Part shown: piece by piece, positions 30,601 through 64,000 of the stretch
Position numbering within the stretch: the stretch's first letter is position 1
How the letters are laid out: each line of letters begins with the position of its first letter
Source: Haliotis asinina
Lineage: Eukaryota; Mollusca; Gastropoda; Lepetellida; Haliotidae
Assembly: GCF_037392515.1 (NCBI RefSeq)
Contig: NC_090280.1
Coordinates: 62,323,504-62,387,503, forward strand
Direction: 5' to 3'
Length of the DNA stretch: 64,000 nucleotides
The notes under the pieces: model-generated
What the model saw: the letters and a program-made list of their open reading frames with translations, nothing else
The model's database searches: none
Told to the model about the DNA's origin: nothing
Position numbers and translations under genes: made by a program

Positions 30601-31649
30601 TCAAACACCTATCGACGGTAACGCTCATAGATCAAACACCATTATTTAAAACATTCTCGTACATGTTTAACGTGCTAATTCGGTACACACCAACCGTTTT
30701 ATCAGTCTACTTCTGCGTCTAGTGCCAGTCTACTAAACTGTACGTTAGTCCTTGTCAAGACACTGACACTGAGTAGTTAATAAGATAGTTACAAGTCGAC
30801 ATCAAACGCAGTCTTGCTGGACATGCGCTACAAAATACACGTGAAATATACATGATACTGACATGAGTTATGGCGCTGTGATATTACCATTTATACAGCA
30901 CCTCTAATGTCATTGGCTACATGACAGTTGATATATACAAGTCTATTCCTGGGTCGGGCACACGGTATGGTAAATAATATGTAGTGGCGGGTATTGAAAT
31001 GACTGAATGAGTATATATATTCAGACTGACAGACACTCCAGGAAAAAGTGTGAGGAATTTGCAAATAGAGGGGTCCTCCTTTGAAGTTTATGGAAACAAT
31101 TTTCAAAGCTTTTTGTTTCTATATTGTTTAACGGCGTGGTCAGCACTTCTAACCCTGATCTTCACGGGTGACAGTAGTGTTGGTAGTACTGGTAGTATTG
31201 GTCGGAAATACGGGCCAATTCGCACAGTCGATTCAAGAGTTACCACCGTCACCCATCCTTTTCTTATGCGCTTAAAGTCAGTGCATGTTAAAAGGAGTAA
31301 TTGTAATCTATAACATCAGTGAAAGATCATAGTCATCGTTTTATTTACAAAAATACAGTTTTGGGGAGAGAAGAGTTTTGTTTTGATTGCAGGACCTGTT
31401 TATATATTCACTTGTCATGTGTAGATGCAAGAGCATAAAACTTATCCTCTAGTGATTGTGAAGCACGTGGGGCTGAAAAACAACCACTTTTAATTTCACC
31501 GACATATCACCCAAGACAGTGAGGCAATGGCGGGTATGGCATTCATTTCAGGTTCGAACCTAAAATTAAATGGCGATCAGTGAGAGTTATTACATGCTTA
31601 ACTACCAGCAGCCCTTGTACATTTACAGCAGCCCTTGTACACAGGCTTT

Positions 31650-31790
31650 CTGAATTGGTTCACAAATGTCATCGCGTAGATGGATGCTCATTTGTTGATC
31701 ACTGGATTGTCCGGTGCAGACTCGATTATTTGCAGACTGCCGTCCTGTAACTGGAATATTGTCGAGCGTTAAACATCAAAGAAACACCGA
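31650..31790 (+). repeat. SINE-B 3' half
   Basis: Contains 'gatgctcatttgttgatcac', 'tggattgtccggtgcagact', 'cgattatttgcagactgccg' and a degraded 'ggaatattgtcgagcgttaa'. Confidence 0.6.
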
Positions 31791-32396
31791 TTTTGCTTAC
31801 CTGGCTTTTACCTTTCCAAACTGGGGGCCGCAGTAACAACTTCTTACGACGTGATTCGACTATCCGTAAGCTGCAACGTTTTTCGGCTTGGCGCGAATGC
31901 TGTATTCTCAGAAATGCATTTAGTTCAAGTTCCACAGGTCTTTGAAAATATCATTTTCGAACCAGTTTTATTGATGAATAAAACGTGTGGGATGTTTAAT
32001 CACGATTCAAGATGAGAGCACTGCGTCAGGTTTCTGTGTGGTTAGCTCTCTAGGTCCATTACTCTTGTGTATTGCATTAGGAATGCACTTCGCTCATTAG
32101 CATATCATTTACCATGATTTACCACTGAAATGAGGATCAATACTGATGGTGTACGGAAGGTGCTGATGCCCTCTGTCTCGTACATTCGTAACCAACTCGT
32201 GTTACCCAGTGACAAGTTAATTTACGACCCGTACCCTTATCGACGCCATTTTATCAACTGGATTCCGTCTTAACCTAACGACCTTTAACTATAAGCACGG
32301 TTAACATTATGTATGCACAGTAGACGTTGTTTAAAGCATACAGGCATAAAACCGACATTCAATCATTATGTTACTTAAACCAAATAACTTTTAAAA

Positions 32397-32523
<127 letters not shown>

Positions 32524-33495
32524 AAAACACATAAAATGAAATGGTAATTCTTAAGGATTCTCTGACTGACGAAGGTATAACTGAGAGGCTAAAGCGTTCG
32601 CCCATCACGGGTTTAGTTCTCCATATTAAAACATGATGTAAAGCACATTTCTGGAGTTCTTTGCCGTGGTATTGCCGGAATATTGTTGCCGGGGTGTAAA
32701 ACTAATCTCACTCACTTAATTAGGCAGAAGTTGATGGGTCCCTCTGGCCTGGTCTATTTCTACACGATCGCCTTGAAAATGACCAGAGGTGAGTGCCTCT
32801 GCATATCTTTTGAACTGCTGTCAGCGATATTTGTTCTCATTGGCGCTTAGGATAAAATAATCTAAATAAAGTCAGTAGGATCGGTAGTTTCAAGACTCAC
32901 TGTGAAATACACGCAGTTCCACACAAATCCTGATGTATTTCAGGATTTTTGCTAAACTCACTTACTCGAGCTCAGTTCATATTTCTGGTAGTTATATCCT
33001 CATACTGTTAGTAAACACTTTACATGAAGTGGTAGACCGTACCTCCCTCTACGTGACTCACGAATGGATTAAGAGTGAATAGCACTGACGTCCTTCAGTT
33101 TAACACAACATATAACTCTTGGAAACGAATACGGAGAAAAACATGTGCAAGTGTTCCTTTATTTGTTTCAAGATTTTCACCCCCTTGCGTGTGCCGTAAT
33201 TCGTTTCCAGGAGTATGAGGAAAAAAACCGAAAGTTCTAAAACTCTCATAGACGTTATCAAACCATTGTTTTAGAAGAAGACAAAACAAGGGTGTTGTAG
33301 GGTGTGTGTGTGTGAGGGGGTGGGGTCTTCCGTGGTCATAAATGCAACACTTCTAGTGGCGAGGATTGACAGGTCATACACGATGAAATACGCATCTGTC
33401 ATGTGATTTGATGGCCAATATAACACTAGCTACTCGTGGAAATGGACCCACAGAAGACCCCAATACTAAGCAGTCGGTGAGGTCGTCAAAGCAAG

Positions 33496-60054
<26,559 letters not shown>

Positions 60055-60112
60055 TGATATTTTATATGTAGAACACTTTTTGCAAACTCCACATTAGGAA
60101 CAATGTGACAGA

Positions 60113-60118
60113 AATAAA
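60113..60118 (+). terminator. Polyadenylation signal AATAAA of carbonic anhydrase
   Basis: Canonical AATAAA 59 bp after the stop codon on the coding strand; the only such signal close to the end of the frame. Confidence 0.65.
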
Positions 60119-60129
60119 TCATGTGAAAG

Positions 60130-62160
60130 GGGAAATGATTAATACTATCCATGTTAAGTGTAACGAATTTTGAAACCAAATCAGCAGGAAGCTAGTGTTG
60201 CTCTAAGTGGAATGGAAGTGACGTTCAATCACTGTGAGATAATTATGTACCGGGGTATATAGCGTTATCTTACCTCACACATGAATGTCGTTTTCGGATT
60301 CGTACCCAGCATTTAAGCTGGTAACACTTTCTGGTATCCGCTGGAAATGCCGAGCTGTGGGAATTCGTTTGATACTTCATGTACAATAGTGTTTAGGCTA
60401 TTGCCTAACTTTGGTACTCCTTATTGTGATCCAATATCCGTGTTTCAAACAGTTCACAATTAACATTGAGTTGTTCGGTAAGATAAATACGTTGTTCACT
60501 GGCCCCTTTGGGCTATAAGAATTACCTTAGATTGCACAGGAACCCATGTCCCAACGTGACCAGCGAACACCTTATAATGTACATATTAATGAGAATCTTG
60601 GTAAATCTTACTGTTACCAATTTCATGTGTTGCTTTTACTGTTTGGTCTATATACATAAGTAATATATTCTGTATGAATTATTATATCTTACCCCACGGT
60701 GATTGTTCAGATAGAGTTGAAAGAGCCTTGAAATGTATTTACACGCTGATAACGAACTGAGTCTTGTGTTTTACAGGTATTCGGCGATCCTGTTTACTGT
60801 CGATCAAGGAAGTGTAAACGTAATTTTGCTTAATACCTGTTGTAATACATCACAATTTGTATATGAGACGGTTTATCGATTTCACCCGTAAGGTGATCCA
60901 AGAATATATAGTATCTAATTTACAATATTATAGTGTGTTATTTTCACATGTAACTATATAATAGTATTTCGAAATGGTCGTGTTACTTAATTACTATTGG
61001 GTGATCCATAAACCGCCTCATTACAATTTTAAGGCACTAGTACATGTATATGGCAAGTTACTGGGCAACACGAACATACACGGATAACTAATGAATTTAA
61101 CTTAACTGGTCATTTTCTAATACACTAATGTGTGGGGATAAGACCGTCTCACATATACTCAACAAACTAGCCCTTGGCAGACGTTCAGAATTATTTATAT
61201 TAATAATAATATTAATATTCATAATGTGTATGAAGTTCTGAGTCAAAACATATTTTTAGAAGTTGTACGGAAAGTAAATTACCAACCACTCCGTTGCTAT
61301 GGTTACCCATGTTTACCCATGGTTACACTAACTTCTGTGTTTCACAGTTTCACTGCCCTGAAAAAGGATTCATTTTTAATTTAGCTTTACTTTGAGATTC
61401 AATTAAAACGCATATGGCAGTGGAGAACCTCTCTGACCCACTGGTCAACAGTGAAACGAAAACTTGAAGTACAGCATCGGTCAAGTTCATACCACTAACA
61501 GCGTCATGTTACGGTAAGCTGTGTCTAGACAAGCGAAAACGGATGATTATCAGCACACTGCGATTTAACCGGTTGTGTTGAGTTGGTTCCGAATGAACCC
61601 TTCCGACACACTGTAACCACAACTCGACGTTTGTTTTGTTATAACGGGCACAGGTGTTTAACACTTTCTAATATTCATTCACATGCTGGCAGTTTTATTC
61701 GGTAGACGGTAAACATTGAACCATTATCACCGTTCCATTTCTGTCCGAGGTTATATGTAGCTATAGGTAACGAAATCCGCCGAGCTAATCCGAATGACAG
61801 TGAGGAACATTCAGAGAAAGATCGTTTCACCTCGTTACAGAACAAATTGTACATATATTTCACCAGTGTTTATTACAACCGATATATTATAATCATGTCA
61901 CGGCTTAATAATTCATGATACATTAGTATATTAACAGAAAAACGAGCAAACCGATCATGATATAAACCATTCTGTTATGTATAAATTATACAAGAATCAG
62001 GTGTATCATACATGTTATATATGTTACTAATATCAGTACTTGCGCTCTTGGAGAAGTTAGCCTTAGCCTAATGGATACTGTGTTCGCCGGTCGGGGTGAG
62101 GGACCATTTCGAGTCTACTAATAGGTACAGTTTGAAGAAGGAGTTTTTCCTGAGGTGCAT
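60130..62160. other. No gene recognised
   Basis: AT-rich sequence downstream of the carbonic anhydrase. I see no open frame with a known domain and no clear repeat family. Confidence 0.45.
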
Positions 62161-62176
62161 TGCTGGTGTATTTCAA

Positions 62177-62187
62177 CCCCCCCCCCC

Positions 62188-62218
<31 letters not shown>

Positions 62219-62220
62219 AA
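62177..62220 (+). repeat. Poly-C tract of 28 followed by (AC)n
   Basis: An unbroken C28 run at 62177-62204, then AC repeats and A8. Such tracts are prone to length errors in sequencing and assembly. Confidence 0.93.
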
Positions 62221-62599
62221 AAAAAAATGCATGTAATGCATATATTGCACTTTATTTAATTTTAGTTTGTAAGTGGTTTAACAAACGATCATAGTAACAA
62301 TTGGGTATGCACATTCAATAACACACCGAGACCCACTGCTCTTACTCCTTGTAATACAAACCAATAACAGCCAGCCAAGTGCAGGATGATCGTGCACACA
62401 GACTATACCTGTGAGAGTGTTCAAAATCGCATCTTGAATTACCAGTGTGTACCATCGGTGGTAGTCAACTAATTCTTCATTAACACAAAATAGTCAAAAG
62501 GAATGATGTTTCCATGTTTACATTACTCGGGTTAACCTATCCCTATCCTTAACCTGTTTTGAGAGGTATATATTATAGCAAAAACTTTATGTTTGATAG

Positions 62600-62930
62600 A
62601 CCGCTAAAAATATAACTCGGCCTTATCCTTTCATATAATCCGGCCTTATCGTTTTGCATTACTTCGGTTTTACCCTTTCACATGATTGGGCCTTATAATT
62701 TCATATAATCCGGTCTTACATTTTTAAATACTTCGGACTCATCCTTTCACATAAATGGGCCTTATCGTTTCATATAATCCGGCTTATCTATCTACATGAT
62801 CCGGCATATCCTTTCATATAATTTCGACTTGTCCTTTCACATAATTGGGTCGTATCCTTTCATCTAGTCCGGCCGCATCTTTATACACAATTCGGCCTTG
62901 TCCTTTCACATAAAATGGCATAACATTTTA
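62600..62930 (+). repeat. Degenerate tandem repeat, about 24-26 bp unit
   Basis: Around 13 units of the form 'ccttatcctttcatataatc' followed by 'cggc', with frequent changes. It ends about 75 bp before the stop codon of the minus-strand SPRY-like exon. Confidence 0.88.
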
Positions 62931-63002
62931 TCAAGTTATTAGAAGTATGCACGTTTTTGTGCACTCTCCAAAATGTTGCCGTGTTCATCAGAGTTGCCAG
63001 TG

Positions 63003-63626
63003 CTAAAGCGAAGACAGAAGTCTATTGATGTCCTTTGATACATCCATCCTTGTACCGGATGCAAGCGCCACCGCCATGTTAGCCCAGGACGGCCATGCCA
63101 ACATCATCATCAACCACAGCGGGTTGTCAAAGTCAACATCCGTTACAGTGCTGATGACTCTAACATCTTCAACGTCGATCACATGTATCTCATTCCTAGC
63201 GGAATTCAGCAGGAAGCCAAGATGCAGGTTACGTGACACACCGACCTCGTTCTGGGCAACAGGCGTGTCTTCAAGAAGCTGATTGTCATAGACGACCCTG
63301 AGACACAGCTGATGATGTGAACAGGAAGCCAAGTTGACGCTGAGACCGCTCGGCTGACTCCAGACTGAATCTATCGGCGAGTCAGTGAGGCACACCTCAA
63401 AGAGCATCTTGTTGTCTTGGATCAGCATCTTGGGACTATACTTCACTTTAACCTGGAACATGGCCAGCTGCCCGTTCCTCATCAACAACGGTTTGGACGT
63501 CATGACATGTCGGTCAGCCTGTATACGACATCCGCTGTTGAACAATGGCGGCTCTGGTCTGGTGTTTGTGATCACAGGCCCGGATGTAGTGACGCTCCTA
63601 TTGGCGGTGCTGGTGTCCCATTCTAA
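63003..63626 (-). CDS. SPRY-like domain protein, last exon (partial gene)
   Basis: A minus-strand frame open from at least 63626 to a TAG at 63003-63005, about 207 codons; a plausible acceptor (ccgcag) lies just above 63626, though the exon could start further up. The region reads PLLMRNGQLAMFQVKV, KMLFEVCLTD, then LHLGFLLNSARNEIHVIDVE and TVTDVDFDNPLW, following the order of a B30.2/SPRY fold ('FEV', 'lGvlLd...gei.fydv', 'f..pl.p.f'). A Trp-rich hydrophobic stretch (LWLMMMLAWPSWANMAVALA) and a short polar tail end it. Proteins of this kind in molluscs often carry RING or B-box parts upstream, but those would be beyond 64000. The family call is by eye. Confidence 0.5.
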   Translation of the reverse strand, partial: LEWDTSTANRSVTTSGPVITNTRPEPPLFNSGCRIQADRHVMTSKPLLMRNGQLAMFQVKVKYSPKMLIQDNKMLFEVCLTDSPIDSVWSQPSGLSVNLASCSHHQLCLRVVYDNQLLEDTPVAQNEVGVSRNLHLGFLLNSARNEIHVIDVEDVRVISTVTDVDFDNPLWLMMMLAWPSWANMAVALASGTRMDVSKDINRLLSSL

Positions 63627-63929
63627 CTGCGGACCTTGAACATAAATTCTCCTACATTAACATTTCAAAATAGCTACATTTGGAACTATACCATGAAAAA
63701 GTTAGAGGATGTTCCGTTTTACGGGTATATCTTACGCCAATACCAATGCATATGAGAAAAAGTAATATATACATAAATATATATATCAATACAGATGAAA
63801 CATTTCAAAAGGATGGAATGCAATTGTCACATTTACCCTATTTTTTCATCATCTGTTTCATCCTTGGCTATATCATTTGCAAACAGTTTATCAATCTTAT
63901 AAATCCAATATCCATACTTTTTTCAATGG

Positions 63930-64000
63930 TATATGTTTGTTTGTTGTTTGAAGCCACACCCGGGCATATAATAATCCAGCTATGTGGCGGAGTTATGTAA
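63930..64000 (-). repeat. SINE-B 3' end, cut by the window edge
   Basis: Reverse: 'gtttgtttgttgtttgaagc', 'ataatccagctatgtggcgg', as at the 3' ends of the other SINE-B copies. Confidence 0.6.

Overview
This is animal nuclear DNA. It has spliced genes with GT/AG introns, dense short interspersed repeats, Tc1-type DNA transposons, LINE fragments and long satellites. The two SINE-like families with (CTCA)n tails match repeats I know as very common in abalone (Haliotis), so I infer a vetigastropod mollusc, probably Haliotis. No prokaryotic-type operon, CRISPR array or ordinary tRNA/rRNA gene was found.

Layout. (1) 0.8-1.1 kb, plus strand: one exon of a fucolectin (FTP/F5-8C-like) domain; the rest of that gene lies outside the window or is unresolved. 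(2) 9.0-14.1 kb, minus strand: a complete four-exon CENPV-like gene (GFA zinc fold, 135 aa). An 81-bp minisatellite of 16-17 units abuts its start codon, and its units are truncated copies of coding exon 1. (3) 16.7-18.0 kb: an almost intact Tc1/mariner element. (4) 18.6-27.3 kb: a very large 38-bp minisatellite with 19-bp ancestral half-units and higher-order blocks of 47 and 70 monomers. (5) 33.5-60.1 kb, plus strand: an alpha-carbonic anhydrase gene with seven shared exons and two alternative signal-peptide first exons of compatible phase. It encodes a secreted, apparently C-terminally membrane-anchored enzyme of 309 or 314 aa. Its introns hold many SINEs, several MITEs and three Tc1-type insertions. 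(6) 63.0-63.6 kb, minus strand: the last exon of a SPRY-like domain protein that continues off the window.

The genes do not form a functional unit. The points of most interest are: coding exon 1 of the CENPV-like gene turned into a minisatellite; the two first exons of the carbonic anhydrase; intron 3 of that gene, whose two ends carry complementary tetranucleotide tracts; an hAT-like foldback family with 8-bp target duplications nested in other repeats; and the three-tier structure of the giant minisatellite.

In the entries below, 'SINE-A' is a tRNA-headed repeat ending in (CTCA)n, and 'SINE-B' is a second repeat, about 240 bp long, with the same type of tail. Family names are mine. Boundaries of degenerate repeats are approximate. 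Splice sites come from GT/AG signals, reading frame and protein homology judged by eye.
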